64,000 nucleotides of DNA from Blastomyces gilchristii SLH14081 (Eukaryota > Ascomycota > Eurotiomycetes > Onygenales > Ajellomycetaceae): contig NW_003101682.1 in assembly GCF_000003855.2 (NCBI RefSeq), positions 5,194,635 through 5,258,634 of the forward strand, read 5' to 3'. Both the position numbers and the translations under genes were made by a program. The notes beneath the pieces were generated by a model. It saw nothing but the letters and a program-made list of their open reading frames with translations, was not told the origin of the DNA and made no database searches. Shown piece after piece: positions 46,583 to 60,433 of this stretch; positions within the stretch are counted from its first letter, which is position 1; each line of letters begins with the position of its first letter.

Positions 46583-46760
46583 TGTGATTCAAAGGTTACT
46601 TAAGCCAGCGTACGATTACAGGCGTACGCCGGCTTCTTATATACTGTACGCTAATTAATTGGTGGCCGCTATGGCCCCTTTACATTCGTAAGCGTGTTCG
46701 GAAGTGTGTTCGGAAGCGGCCGCGTTATTATCCGGCGGTCATACGTTCTTCTGAACCACA
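46583..46760 (-). repeat. Gypsy-2 LTR1 (178 bp, GC retained)
   Basis: On the minus strand it runs TGTGGTTCAGAAG to GAATCACA. It contains direct repeats GTGTTCGGAAG and an imperfect palindrome around GCGTACG. It keeps many CG/CC pairs, unlike LTR2. Confidence 0.92.
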
Positions 46761-46849
46761 TGCTCCCTCATCAGATTCAGTCACGCTCATGTGACTATGA
46801 TGTACACCCTAGCTTCATGTGAATTAGCATACTACTAGTGTTCACAATT

Positions 46850-48790
46850 GTGTGACCTATTTCTGATTCAGCTAGTATTCTGTGTATACTCTCATAAAGA
46901 AACTTTCACTATATTATATCACTTATTTACTAACTTTTTTCATTCTTTCATTATCTTCTTCATTATCATCATCATCAAACATTATCATCTTATTCAAGAT
47001 TTCTACTCTTTCTTCTATTCAACACTTTCTATCTGTTTATCTATTATATTATACATGTTTCTGACAATGACTTCTCATTCTCACAACAAGTGTTATTATA
47101 GTGCTCATATCAGACAGTTTATTAGTAGTAAGTGTAATGTGTTATGAAATATGACTGAGACTTGTTTATCTTCTAACAATTGTCAGAATATACTACTATG
47201 AATAACATATCTTCTTCATCTCTCTATATATCTCTGATTCTCTTTTTTTTCAGTGAGTATCTGATTATATTTTTCTGATTATATTTTCTGATTGTTTTGC
47301 ATGACTGCAGATACTGATATATTTGTTTTAATTTATATAGAATCTTCACATGTTGACAGATCTGCATCTGTTGATGATTGTAATCTCAATGTTGAATCAT
47401 TGATTGAGAACTTGAAGAATATAATAATGAAGAAATTATCTGTGTTATATATGACTGAGTCTTCTGCATTCTCTTCTACTCTCTTTGTTTCTTTCTCTGC
47501 TACTCTCTCTTAATCTTCTACATCTGCTTCTGTATCTGATTCTTCTGCTTCTGCTATCTCTGTTCTTATAACTCTTACTTCTGCTGCTTCTGCTCTCTCT
47601 GATTCTATTATCTCTGTTTTCATTACTAGCTCTCCCTGTTTCAAGAAGATATTATATAGACTTAATAAATTATATTTCTCAGTATAGATACTCTCACTCT
47701 TCTTACTGATCTCTAGAATAATTTATTATATAAAGATTATATATGATACAACTATCTGAAGCTCAGTTATGAATGCTGATTATTATATTTATTTTAAATA
47801 TTCATAATAAGATAATTATTCATTTATATCAGAGAATCACTCTCTCTCTTAACAGTGTCAAGATTATAAGTCTTTCTTTTTTCCTCTTCTCTTTCAGACA
47901 CTGATTTTTCTGTTTTTAGAGAAAATTATTATGAGTTTTATTATATATAAAGTCATGATATTCACAGATATCAAGAAACTTTTTACAACTGTTAAATTCA
48001 ATATTATGAGTATATCTGCTCTAATGAATACTTTCAGAATAATTAATCTGTATCAGTCTATTCTCTGATGTTTATTATCTGACTTCATGATGCAGATGAA
48101 GAATATCTGTGTTTTTAGAAACAGAAATATGAATATTATACTCTTTTACATCTGCAGACATGAGACTTATACACCTTGTCTGAGATGTTATTATAAGAAT
48201 GAGTCATTTACATGCTGTATTCTACTTTCTGTATTTCTCTGTGTCTCTCTCTCTCTTTCTGAGAAGCCTTATATGTGTTGTAATTATGTGAATAATTCTA
48301 AGATTAGCAGATATTCATTCAGTAATTGTTATCTCTGCTTTTGTGATTTCATACACTAATAATAGTTCTTAGTTGCTTCAGTGTCAGAGTTCATTTTCAT
48401 CAAAGATAATAACACTGCTGAGACTATCTTCTCTCACTCTCAAGCTTCTTCTATTACTTTCTCTCTCTTCTCTGCAGAGAAGATGATGCATACACTGAGT
48501 TATAAGTATTGAGTCTCAGATGACTTCTGCTGTTATTTATCTGATTCTGTGTCTTCTTCTTCTTTCATTTCTTTTATCTTCACTCTCTCTGTTCTGACTT
48601 CTGATTCTGCAGATCTCACACTCTTCTTCAATTTTTCTATACATATATATATACATTTCTATATTGAGATTTCAGTCAATCTTGTAATAAATGACATTAA
48701 TGTTGTACACAGAGTGGTAGAGGAATTGAAGACATGTGCAGTGTTATTACAAGAGTGACTTACAGCTCTCAAATTTCCTACAGATCTTGA
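46850..48790 (+). pseudogene. Opposite-strand reading frame, copy 1
   Basis: Between integrase and LTR1 the informative strand is the plus strand, opposite to pol. Open stretches 46848-47147, 47292-47513, 48087-48359 and 48549-48758 recur in the other array copy. They include YYSAHIRQFISSKCN; a Ser/Thr/Ala-rich linker; a Cys-rich part TPCLRCYYKNESFTC then MCCNYVNNSKISRYSFS; and a conserved tail VNLVINDINVVHRVVEE. The C-x2-C-x6-C-like pattern resembles a small fungal zinc cluster. Function is unknown. It could be a host-derived or antisense accessory gene of the element. Confidence 0.5.
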
Positions 48791-49949
48791 GTTTTGAGAT
48801 TTCCTTTGTTTTTGATGTTTTTCAGATGATGTGATGTTGAAAATAGATTAAATGTATGATGTATAAAAATGAATGAGATGTGTATAATAACATTTATCTT
48901 TTACAGCTGACTCTTATAGTTGATGATCAATTTATTTCTCTTTTCTTACACTTTTTCTTTATCTGCTAGTCACTACTCTTACACAATCTCTATATAATAC
49001 AGTGTTCAGTGACTAGATTCAGCAGCTTTCATCTTTTGTGATTCTGTCTCACACATTATACTGTCTCTCTTCACTCACTCAGATCACTACAGTAAACAGC
49101 TTATCAAAACTAATCTTGCTCACTCTCTGAGTGTTCTCAGAGATTAAAATGACTTGATCTCATGCATCTGTGAATGTTTCAGATGATTCATCCTCTGTTA
49201 TCTCTGTGATTGAACTGATATAAACAGTCAAATTCAACTCTGAATTTCTTTTTCTTCTGTAATCTGATTCATATGTAAGTCTGTTACTTTGAGACTGTTC
49301 TTTACTGTGTTGTATTCACTGTCAGTGATATATTATTATACAATCAGCTACAGTCTTCTCACTTATTAAAGTGTGATATTTATCTGATTTCTTCATTTCT
49401 TCTCATTCTTTTCTTATAATTATGAAAAGATTGAAATAAGTGAGATTATCTGATTCATAAGTGTCTATGATTTCTCTTACTTTATAAGACTTTTCAATTG
49501 TAAGTCTCTTCTTTTTCAATGCTGATAATAGTACTGTAGATAATCATAATTCACTCAGATCTTATATCTTTGCTTTTATAAGTTATGAATTATTTATTAA
49601 GTTGTATAAGATTCATCCCTCTGATTTCTTCAATATGTAAGTTCTCAGAGAATGTGATTTGAGTATTTTATAGAGCTCAAACCACCTAGATTCAAACTTC
49701 TCAGAACTCTCATTATGTATAAGAACTTATATTCTCATCTTAAGACTCAATTTCTTAACTAGTGAGTCTCATATTCTTTTCAATTGAATTGCTCAGTTTA
49801 GAAATAACTCATTAGCTTTTACATGTGTGTGACTGATCTCTTTCAATCTTGATTCTACATCTGTGACTGTTGCATCTGTAACCAGTGTGTTCATAACTGC
49901 TATTCTCTTCCTCATCTTTTTCAAAGCATCTTCTGAGATGCGCGGATGC

Positions 49950-52163
49950 AATTCATACAACAGGTAGAATAATAAATGCTTGAAGACTGTATGCTGTTGA
50001 ATCTGTGTGACTAATAGCGCCTGCCCGAGATATTCATTCTATAGTCTTATAGACTTACTCACTAGATATTTCATCAGCATGTTACTCAAGATTTTATTCA
50101 AGTATTTCATCTTTCTGTTCATCTGTGAATGATATGATATTGTTCTATGATATCTTGTCTGTAACTGACTTATGAAATGCTTTATCACTTCTTCTATGAG
50201 ATTCACACTGTTATCAGTTAGAATTTTACACAGCATTTCATAGTTAATATAGATCTTATTATATACAAACTTTGTCATCATCTTCTCTACTGTCTCTCAA
50301 ACTGCTTTCATGACTAGCTAGTCAGTAGTGTAATTAATAGCAGTGATTATTTATTAATTTTCATTTGATGTTTGCAGTAATATGTCTATAAGGTTCATCT
50401 CTCATTATTCAAATGATTGTATCATACACTTCATCTGATATTGTACTTTCTCATGTTCTAACCCTTTCTTAGATTCTTTCATAACCTGATAATTCAGGCA
50501 CTTATAAGTATACATCTGAATGTCCTCAGTAATACTTAATCAGTATACTCTTGATTCAAGTACACTTATGAGTTCAGAGCTTTCAAAGTGACTGCATTTC
50601 TTATGTGTGTGAGTCATCAAGTCACATTTAAATAAATATTCTAGATAGAGAGCTTCTGCATATTCTAGATTGCAGTAAAGCATAATATCATTTTTCAATT
50701 TTTCTAGCTTGAAGTTCAGAAGTATCTCTTCTACTACTTTTATAAAATGCTTATTATCTGATATCTTGCTGTTCTTCAAGCAAGAGATCATTATATTCAC
50801 ACATTCTGATTTCTTATATTCTCTCAGTACATTTAATATAAACTTCTCTTGTGCCTGGTTTACAGAATCCTCATTTATAAAATCAGGTCTGTGACTAATT
50901 GCATCAGATATCACAGTGTTCAATTTCTTTCAGTATTTGATATGAAGATTGTACACTTAAAACTCTGAGATTCAGTGTACTAAGTGCTTGAAAGATTTTA
51001 TTATTAATTATAGATAGATAAGACTTTTATAATCTGTGATTATCATTGTTATATACCTGTTGTCAATATATCTATCTCATAATATCAGTGTGTGCTTGAT
51101 TGCTAGCAATTTCCTTTTATACACTGAGTAATTGAGCTCAGTACCTGATAGTTTTCTATCATTATATATTATCAGATGCAGCTTGCTGTTCTTACTCATC
51201 TGTAGAACAGTGTCTCTGATAGCTCATTTGAATATGTCTGTCTCAATATAGAAAGGTTTATTATGATCTGATTGAATAAGCACTGAGAATATTATTATAC
51301 ATTCTCTCAGTGTGAGAAAAGCCTCTTTACACACAGCATTTCAGATAATTGAATGAAACTTCTTCTTTCACAGATTTGCATTTATTTCTCTTAAGAGATC
51401 TGAGAGTGATGCAGATATTCATGTAAAATCCTTGATAAATCTGCAATAATATGAGATTAATTCAAGAAACTGTTATACATGATATATGTTTCTTGACTAT
51501 GATCAATTTACTATGACATTCAATTTCTCTGAAATGAGATGTATACAGTTATTACTTACTACATGTTCTATGAACTTCAACTCTTCTATTTCAAACACAT
51601 ACTTTGTTAGTTTAATATAGAGCTTATACTCTGTCAGAGTTATAAGCACTTTATCAAGATACTTCAGATATTCATTATATAAGTTTGAAAAGACTAGAAT
51701 ATCATTGAGATATATAAGACATGAGATTTCATTCTGTTTATAAAGAATCATATTCATCATTCTTTAAAAGATAGCAGATGCATTTGTCAGACTGAATAGT
51801 ATTATCAGAAATTCAAACTTCTCTCATTATGTATTAAACATGATTTGTAAGATTAACAGTTCATTCATACAGATTTATCAGTATTCTGAGAGAAGATCAA
51901 TCTTCAATAGATATCAGATATTTTTAACTGTATTCAACTATTGTTGAATCTGTGATAGTGAATATTTATTCTTGATTATAAGTTTGATAAGTACTTGATA
52001 ATTAATACATATCTGTCACTTCTCACTCATCTTTTTTATAAATAGAACTGAGAAGCCTCACATGCTTAATAAGAGTTATATGAGATCATGTTCTAGAAGA
52101 CCTGTGATCTGATACTTCTATTCTTCAAGATGCATTTGTGACAGAGAGTACACATTCTGATTA
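49950..52163 (-). pseudogene. Gypsy-2 pol, copy 1 (RT to integrase, 5'-truncated)
   Basis: On the minus strand from 52163: reverse transcriptase, beginning abruptly near its N-terminus, with LIYLNDILVFSN (YLDD to YLND; 51503-51760). RNase H ends in ISDAISHRPDF (50880s). A zinc-binding stretch and the integrase core follow, YHRTISYHSQMNRKMKYLN and KILTDNSVNLIEEV (50039-50281). Stops are frequent. The junction CATTCTGATT/A to LTR2 replaces the gag-protease region present in copy 2. Confidence 0.85.
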
Positions 52164-52330
52164 TGTGATTCAAAGGTTGCTTGAGCCAGCGTACGATTAC
52201 AGGCGTACGCCGGCTTCTTATATATTGTACACTAAATTAATTAGTGGCCGCTATGACCTCTTTACATTTGTAAGCAAGTTCAGAAGCGGCTGTGTTATTA
52301 TCTGATGATTGTATATTCTTCTGAATCACA
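52164..52330 (-). repeat. Gypsy-2 LTR2 (shared, mutated)
   Basis: The middle LTR, 167 bp, lacks one GTGTTCGGAAGC unit. CG-rich words of LTR1/3 appear mutated: CCGGCGGTCGTACG reads CTGATGATTGTATA. It serves as 3' LTR of the full copy. Confidence 0.9.
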
Positions 52331-52444
52331 TTCTTTCTCATCAGATTCAGTCACACTCACATAATCATAATATCTGCTCTAGCTTCATGTGAATTAGTGT
52401 GTCACTAGTGTTCATAATTATATGATCTATCTCTGATTCAGCTA

Positions 52445-54335
52445 GTGTCTCATGTACACTCTCACAAAGAAACTTTCACTATATTACATCACTTATTCAC
52501 TAACTTTTCTCATTCTTTAATCATCTTCTTCATCATCATCATCATTGAATGCTATTATTATCTTATTCAAGATTACTATTTCTTCTTCTGTTCAACATCT
52601 TCTATCTGTTTATCTATTACATTATATGTGTTTCTGATGATGACCTCTTATTCTTATAATAAGTATTATTCTAGTGCTCATATCAGGCAGTTTGTTAGCA
52701 GTAAGTGTAATGCATTGTGAAATATACATAGTCAGAACTTATTTATCTTCTAATAATCACCAGAATATATTATTATGAATGACACATCTTCTTCATCTTC
52801 TCATACACTCTTAACTATTTTTCTTCTCAGCAGGTTTCTGATCATGTTTTCTGACATGATTTTATATAAATGCAGATACTGATATATTTGTTTTTATTTA
52901 TATAGAATCTTCACATGTTGACAGATCTGTATTCACTGATCATAGTGAACTCATTATTAAATCATTGATTGAGAACTTGAATAACATGATAATGAAGAAA
53001 TTATCTATGCTATATATAGCTTAGTCTTCTATGTCTTCTTCTACTCTCTCTGTTTCTTTCTCTGTCACTTCTCTTCAATCTTCTACATCTGTCTCTGTAT
53101 CTGATTCTCCTGCTTCTGCTACCTCTATTTCTGCAACCTCTACTTTCACTATTTCTACTCTCTCTGATTCTGCTGTCTCTGCTTTCATTACCAGCTCTTC
53201 TCATTTCAAGAAGATATTGTGTAGACTTAATGAATTATATTTCTCAGTGTGTACACTTTCACTCTTCTTATCAACTTCTAGAATAATTTATTGTATAAAG
53301 ACTGTATATGACATGACTATCTAAAGCTCAGTCACAGACACTGATTATTATATTTATTTTAAATATTTATAATAAGATAATTATTTATTTATATCAGAGA
53401 ATCATCTTCTCTCTCAACAGTGTTGAGATTGTAAGTCTTTTTCTTTTTCATCTTTTCTTTCTGACACTGATTTTTCTGTTCTTAGAGGAAATTATTATGA
53501 GTTTTATTATATACAAAGTCATGACATTCACAGATATCAAGAAACTTTTTATAACTGTTAAATTCAATATTATAAGTATATCTACTCTAACTAATATCTT
53601 TGAAATAATTAACCTATATCAGTCTATTCTCTAGTATTTATCATCTGACTTTGTGATGCAGGCAAAGAATATCTGTATTTTCAGAAACAGAAACATAAAT
53701 GTCATACTCTTTTACATCTGTGAGTGTGAGACTTGTGTGTCTTGTCTGAGATATTATTGTGAGAATAAGTTATTCACATACTGTATTCTGCTTTCTGTAT
53801 TTCTCTGTATCTCTCTCTCTCTTTCTGAGAAGTCTCATGCATGTTGTAATTATGTGTACAACTCTAAGATCAGCAGGTGTTCATTCAGTAACTATTCTCA
53901 TCTCTGATTTTACAATTTTCATATACTAATAATGATTCTTAGTTGCTTCAGTATCAGAGACTATTCTAATCAAAGATGATAACATCACTGAGACTACTCT
54001 CTCTTACTGTTAAGCTTTTCTCATTACTTTCTCTTTCTTTTCTGCAGAGAAGATTGTGTGTATATCAGATTATAAGTATTCAGCTCTGAATGACTCTTAT
54101 CATCATTTATTCAGTTCTGTATCTTCTTCTTCTTTCATTTCTTCTATCTTCATTCTCTCTAGTCTGACTTCTGATTCTGTAGATTCTGCACTCTTCTTCA
54201 ATTTTTCTATACATATATGTACACATTTCTATATTGACATTTCAGTCAATCTTGTAATAAATGACATTAATGTTGTATACAGAGTAATAGAGAAATCAGA
54301 GACATATGCAGCATTATTATAAGAGTGACTTACAG
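52445..54335 (+). pseudogene. Opposite-strand reading frame, copy 2
   Basis: Parallel to 46850-48790: YYSSAHIRQFVSSKCNAL (52600s), a Ser/Thr-rich part (53031-53324), ECETCVSCLRYYCENKLF then ACCNYVYNSKISRCSFS (53653-53907) and VNLVINDINVVYRVIEK (54056-54322). Cys positions lost in one copy are kept in the other, showing the ancestral frame was plus-strand and Cys-rich. The same frame stays open over similar segments in both copies. Confidence 0.5.
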
Positions 54336-55499
54336 CTCTTAAATCTCTTACAGATCTTAAGTTTTGAGATTTTCTTTATTTTTTAGCATTTTTCAGGTGA
54401 TGTGATGTTGAAAATAGATTAAATATATAATATATAAAAATGAATAAGATATATATGATAACATTTATCTTTTACAGCTAACTCTTACAGTTGATAATTA
54501 ATTCATTATTTCTTTTCTTTTCTTATACTTTTTCTTTATCTGCTAGTCACTACTCTTATACAATCTCTATATAATACAGTATTCAGTGACTAGATTCAGC
54601 AGCTTTCATCTTTTTATAATTCTGTCTTGTGTATTATACTGTCTCTCTTCACCTGCTCAGATCACTACAGTGAACAGCTCATTAAAACTAATCTCACTCA
54701 ATCTCTGAGTGTTCTCAGAGATTGAGATAGCTTGATCTCACACATTCACAGATATTTCAGATGATTTGTTCTCTGTTGTCTTTATAATTAAACTGATATA
54801 AACAGTTAAATCTAACTCTGAATCTCTTTTTCTTCTGTAATCTGACTCATGTACAAGTCTACTGCTTTGACACTGCTCTTTGCTGTGTTGTACTCACTGT
54901 CTGTAATATGTTATCATACAACTGACTACAGTCTTATCACTTATTAAAGTGTGATATTTGTCTGATTTCTCTATTTCTTCTCATTCTTTTCTTATAATTA
55001 TGAAAAGATTAGAATAAGTGAGATTATCTAATTCATAAACATCTATAATTTCTCTTACTTTGTGAGACTTTTCAATTATAAGCCTCTTCTTCTTCAATGC
55101 TGATGAGAGTGCTGTGAATAATTATAATCTGCTCAGATCTTGCATCTTTGTCTTCATAAGACATGAATTATTTATTAAATTATATAAGACTCATTCCTCT
55201 GATTCTTTCAATGCATATGTTCTCAGAGAATGTAATTTGAGTATTTTATAGAGCTTAAATTATCTAGATTGAAACTTCTCAGAGCTCTCATTGCATACAA
55301 GAACTTACATTCTTATCTTGAGACTTAACTTCTTAATTAGTGAGTCTCATATTCTTTTTGATTGAATTGCTCAGTTCAGAAGTAACTTATTAGCTTTTAC
55401 ATATGCATGGCTGATCTCTTTCAATCTTGATTTCACATTTATAACTGTTGTGTTCACAACTGCTACTACTATATTCATAACTGCTGTTTCCTCTCTCAT

Positions 55500-57765
55500 C
55501 TTTTCTGAAGCATTCTTCAGAAGGTGCGGATGCAATTCATACAACAGATAGAATAATAAATGCTTGAAGACTGTATACTGCTGAATTCATGTGACTAATA
55601 GTGCCTGACTGAGATATTCATTTCATAATCTCATAGACTTGCTCACTAGATATTTAATCAGCATGTTACTCAAGATTTCATTCAAGTATTTCACTTTCTC
55701 ATTCATTCACAGATGATATGATGTTGTTCTATAATATCTTGTCTGTAACTGACTTATGAAATGCCTCATTACTTCTTCTATGAGATTCACACTATTATCA
55801 GTTAGAATCTTATATGACATTTCATAGTTGATATAGATCTTATTATATAGAAACTTTATCACTATCTTCTCTATCATCTCTGAAACTGCTTTCATAACTA
55901 ATCAGTCAGTAGTATAATCAATAGCAGTGATTATTCATCAATTTTCATTTAATGTTCACAGTAATATGTCTATGAAATTCATCTCTCATTATTTAAACAG
56001 TTGTATTATATACTTTATCTGATATTATACTTTCTCATGTTCTAATTCTTTCTTAGATTCTTTCACAACCTGATAATTCAGGCACTCATGAGCATACATC
56101 TGAATGTCCTCAGCCATGCTTGGCCAGTATACTCTTGATTTAAGTATGCTCATGAGTTCAGAGCTTTCTAAGTGACTGAATTCCTTGTGTATATAAGTCA
56201 TTAAGTTGCATCTAAATAAATATTCTAGATAGAGAGCTTTCATATATTCTAGATTGCAGTAAAGCACAACATCATTTTTCAATTTTCTCAGCTTGAAGTT
56301 CAGAAGTATCTCTTCTACTACTTTCACAAAACACTTATTATCTGATATCTTGTCATTCTTTAAGTAAGAGATCATTGCATTCACTCATTCTGATTCCTTG
56401 CATTTTCTTAGCATATTTAACATGAACTTCTCTTATATCTGGTTTATAGAACTCTCACTCATGAAATCAGATCTGTAACTGATTGTATCAGAGATCACAG
56501 CATCTGATTTCTTTCAGTATTTAATATGAAGATTATACACTTGAAACTCTGAGATTCAATATACTAAGTGTTTGAAAGATTATATTATTAATTATAGATA
56601 GACAAGGCTTTTGTAATCTATAATCACTGTTGTTATATACCTGTTGTCAATATATCTATCTCACAATGTCAGTGTATGCTTAATTACTAGCAATTTCTTT
56701 TCATACACTGAGTAATTGAGCTCAGCATCTGATAGTTTTCTATCATTATATATCATCAGATACAGCTTGCTATTCTTACTTATGTGTAGAACAGCACCTC
56801 TGATAGCTCATTCAGATACATCTATCTCAATGTAGAAAGATTTATCACAATCTGATTGAATAAGCACTGAGAATGTTATTACACATTCTCTCAGTATGAG
56901 AAAAGCCTCTTCACACATAGCATTTCAGATAATTGAATGAAACTTCTTCTTTCACAGATTTGTATCTGTTTCTCTTAAAAGATCTGAGAGTGATGCAGAT
57001 ATTCATATAAAATCCTTGATAAATCCGCAGTAATATAAGATCAATTCAAGAAACTGTTATATATGATGTATATTTCTCAGCTACAGTTAATTTACTATGA
57101 CATTCAATCTCTCTGAGATGAGGTGTATACAGTCATCACTTACTATATATTCTATGAACTTCAACTCTTCTGTTTTAAACAAACACTTTGTTGATTTGAT
57201 ATAGAGCTTATACTCTGTCAGAGTTATAAGCACTTTATCAAGATACTTCAGATATTCATTATATGAGTTTGAAAAGACTAGAATGTCATTGAGATATACA
57301 AGATATGAGGTTTCATTCTGTTTATGAAGAATTGTATTCATTATTATTTAAAAGATGATAGATGCATTTGTTAGACTGAATAGTATTATCAGAAATTCAA
57401 ACTTCTCTTATTACATATTAAATGCAGTTCACAGAACTGACAGTTCATCTATACAGATCTGTCAGTATTCTAAGAGAAGATCAATCTTTGATAGATATCA
57501 GGTGTTTTCAACTGTATTTAACTGTTGTTGAATTTATAACAGTGAATATTCATTCTTGATTATAAGCTTATTAAGTGCTTAATAATTAATACACATTCAT
57601 CACTTCTCATCTGTCTTTTTCATGAATAGAACTACAAAGCCTCACACACTTGATGAGAGTTATATAAGATCATATTCTAGAAGATCTGTGATCTGATACT
57701 TCTGCTCTTCAAGATGCATTTGTGACAGAAAGTACACATTCTGATTGACTGGTTTTGCATCCCTT
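55500..57765 (-). pseudogene. Gypsy-2 pol, copy 2 (RT, RNase H, integrase)
   Basis: Reverse transcriptase starts near 57760 with FLSQMHLEEQKYQITDLLE. The catalytic box LVYLNDILVFSN lies at about 57270-57320. Integrase zinc region and core follow at 56025-56384 and 55707-55895 (YRTTSYH, KILTDNSVNLIEEV). Aligned with copy 1, the differences are mostly C/T and G/A, and both copies share the YLND change. Confidence 0.87.
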
Positions 57766-60250
57766 ATGTCAATCTCATATACAAATTCTCATTTCAGTGA
57801 CAATTCTGATGAAAGATCTGTTTGAAAGATCTTTTCATACTTCTTTAGAAGCTTCTTTATACACTTATTCTTCTATATATTCTTTATCTTGATTTTCTCC
57901 ACTTTCAGGTTCTGTATAACATACAGGATGCTTTCAAATGAGGTCTTGTGAATCATTCTCTTTACTTATTGATGCATAAGCAGATTTAATCCTTCTATAT
58001 CAGAGATATGAAATGTTCTTCTTATATCAGTTGATAGAAATTGTATGAACTGTTTTCTTTCTATCAGTCAATCATATATGATATATACATTATTAAATCT
58101 GCAGATTGAACCTTTGAAATCAATTAAGTTTGAGAATAAGATTGTATTTCACATTCTGCAGCTCTCACATCTAAATATAGCAAGATTATTCTTCAAAGTG
58201 CAAGGGAACTCTTACTCTTACAGATGATATCAAATACCAGTTATCAGATAATTTTATATGTCAGAAATTCTTCACTCAGCAGACCTCTTTCAGTCTTCAG
58301 ATCATATAATTATTAATATATTATATAGAAGCTTCTGTATCTACTAACACTTTTATAGTCATCTTTCAATTCTTACTCAAGTGTCTCTTATACATTAATA
58401 TTTCAGATCTCAAGGTATTGAGATGAGTGTCTGCTTCATCATTCTTGCCTGCACCTCATTCAGAAGTCTGCTTTCTCTTGATATTCACAGAATTCAGAGA
58501 GTCATCTAATACAGACATCTCTTTCACTTTGAAGACTTTTCATAGAATATCAGTGAGTGTCTTCAAGCTTACTGATTCTGCTAGTTTTTTAACTCTCTTG
58601 CTTTTCTTGACTGTGTACACTGTGTGCAATCTTTTACATCATGATTTTGATATTCACAGTTGAAGCAAGCTCAATACTCACAATATCAAGATTTTCACTC
58701 AGAGAATTTCTTTTTCAGAAGATTTAATACTTTAGCAATAGTATTCAGATCTAGATTTATTACATTCAGATATATAACTTGTGTTATAGAAGTCTGATTA
58801 CTCATTCTCTGCTGAGACATACTTCATTACAGTATTTTCTGTTACAATTGACTCACTTGTTTCTGTACAATGAGAATGTTATACACTTCTTTCACTATAT
58901 CTGATTGTGAGATTAAGTATTTTCATTCTGCTCTCAACTCAGGTGTAAGATCATGAATGAAGATCTGTAAACAGAAAGATATTGAAAGCTCTTCATTTAA
59001 TGCAAGATAGCATAAGCTGAAGTGTGTGAAGTATGATATAAGATTACTTACTTATCTACACTCAGTGAAGCATTTATAACACTTATCTCATATATTCACT
59101 TTCTCAAAGTTGTGTAAGATTCATTTGAAAAACTCATTTTATATTTATAAGAATGAATATTATTTCAGATCTGTGAGATTTATCTTTTAATCAGTCATTC
59201 ATAATAACTTCACTTTTTCATGTAGAAACACAGCAGATCTTAAGACTTGTTAAAATTTCATTAACTGTCTGTCTGTAAGTTTATATTCAATCTGATAATA
59301 TAATCATATCTGACTTAGTCAGCTGATTGCAGTGTTAGTTTTTCAGTTGTTATTAAAGCTTGATAACTCTGACAGATCTTCTAACTTGATATATCTCATA
59401 CTTAAATTCTCATTCTGTGTAGTGATCTCAGATGATATGTATACTTCTAAAGAGATTGTGAATAATTGTGATGAGATCTTTAGATTCAGTGTAATTATCT
59501 ATCTGTGTAAATATTCAATCTCTTACTGCAGGTCTAAGACCTGGTTTTCTCTATTCTTATTGATAATGATGATTGTATTAGTGAAGCTCTTCATAGTGAA
59601 TGCTTAATCTACAGTGAATGTCAATTATTGTTTAACTTCTGTCTCAGCCTGTCATTGCATATACAAGATCTCAATTTCATTTAGAATTCTCATATATATA
59701 CAGAGCTTTGATTCTGATTTAGCAGTCTCAGCTGTCTTTCTTACTGCTTTGAGTAAACTCTGTGAGAGATTCTGTATATCTTTCAGTTCAGATAGCAGAG
59801 AAGAATGTTATTTATATTAATTAGAAGAGATATTCATTTCAGTGATTTCTCATTAATTGTATAATGTCTATCATTATATTACTATATTGTTATATCACTA
59901 TCTTGTTATATGATTTCTGTTATCATCACACAACTCTGATGATAATCACCTCTTCTTTTTATTCTTCTTTTAGATAGAGAGTGAACTTCTTTGAATCTTG
60001 TTCACTGCTCTTATTCTCTTTCTCACATCTCATCTGTTTACACATCATATGTGATATTCATCTGAGTGTGAAGTTTTCCCTCAATAAGTGAATCAGTATT
60101 AATTGAATACTCTTTCACTCACTGCTCTTCATACACTATCTTTTGAAATGTTCTAGAACTACACTGACAAGATAACTATGAATCACTTCATAGATGAAAT
60201 TATCATGTTCTGAAGAAGTCTGTGCTTCTCACTAATTTTTAGACATGCTA
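57766..60250 (-). pseudogene. Gypsy-2 gag and protease (only in copy 2)
   Basis: A gag-like stretch around 59000-58900 (LTPELRAEWKYL) is followed by a zinc knuckle CFNCEYQNHDVKDC at about 58630-58672 (C-x2-C-x4-H-x4-C complete). Protease should lie between 58550 and 57800 but its D-S/T-G could not be placed. The leader next to LTR3 starts TCTGATAGCATG, a possible primer-binding site. Absent from copy 1. Confidence 0.7.
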
Positions 60251-60255
60251 TCAGA

Positions 60256-60433
60256 TGTGATTCAAAGGTTGCTTGAGTTAGTGTACAATTACAGGCGTAC
60301 GCCGGCTTCTTATATACTGTACACTAATTAATTGGTGGCTGCTATGACCCCTTTACATTTGTAAGCGTGTTCGGAAGCGTGTTCGGAAGCGGCCGCGTTA
60401 TTATCCGGCGGTCGTACGTTCTTCCGAACCACA
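60256..60433 (-). repeat. Gypsy-2 LTR3 (5' LTR, GC retained)
   Basis: On the minus strand it runs TGTGGTTCGGAAG to GAATCACA, 178 bp. It keeps GCGGCCGCG and CCGGCGGTCG. It differs from LTR1 at roughly a dozen positions, all transitions by eye. Confidence 0.92.

Larger units (their letters stand above)
46583..60433 (-). mobile_element. Ty3/Gypsy three-LTR tandem array in Helitron
   Basis: The structure on the plus strand is LTR1 (46583-46760), internal 1 (46761-52163), LTR2 (52164-52330), internal 2 (52331-60255), LTR3 (60256-60433). Coding is on the minus strand. Internal 2 has gag to integrase. Internal 1 lacks gag and protease and begins at the start of reverse transcriptase. The outer target duplication is GCTA (AGCTA if the last LTR base is assigned to the host), and the interrupted helicase codons resume at 60434. 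LTR1 and LTR3 differ by transitions only, by eye. All coding regions are broken. Confidence 0.9.
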
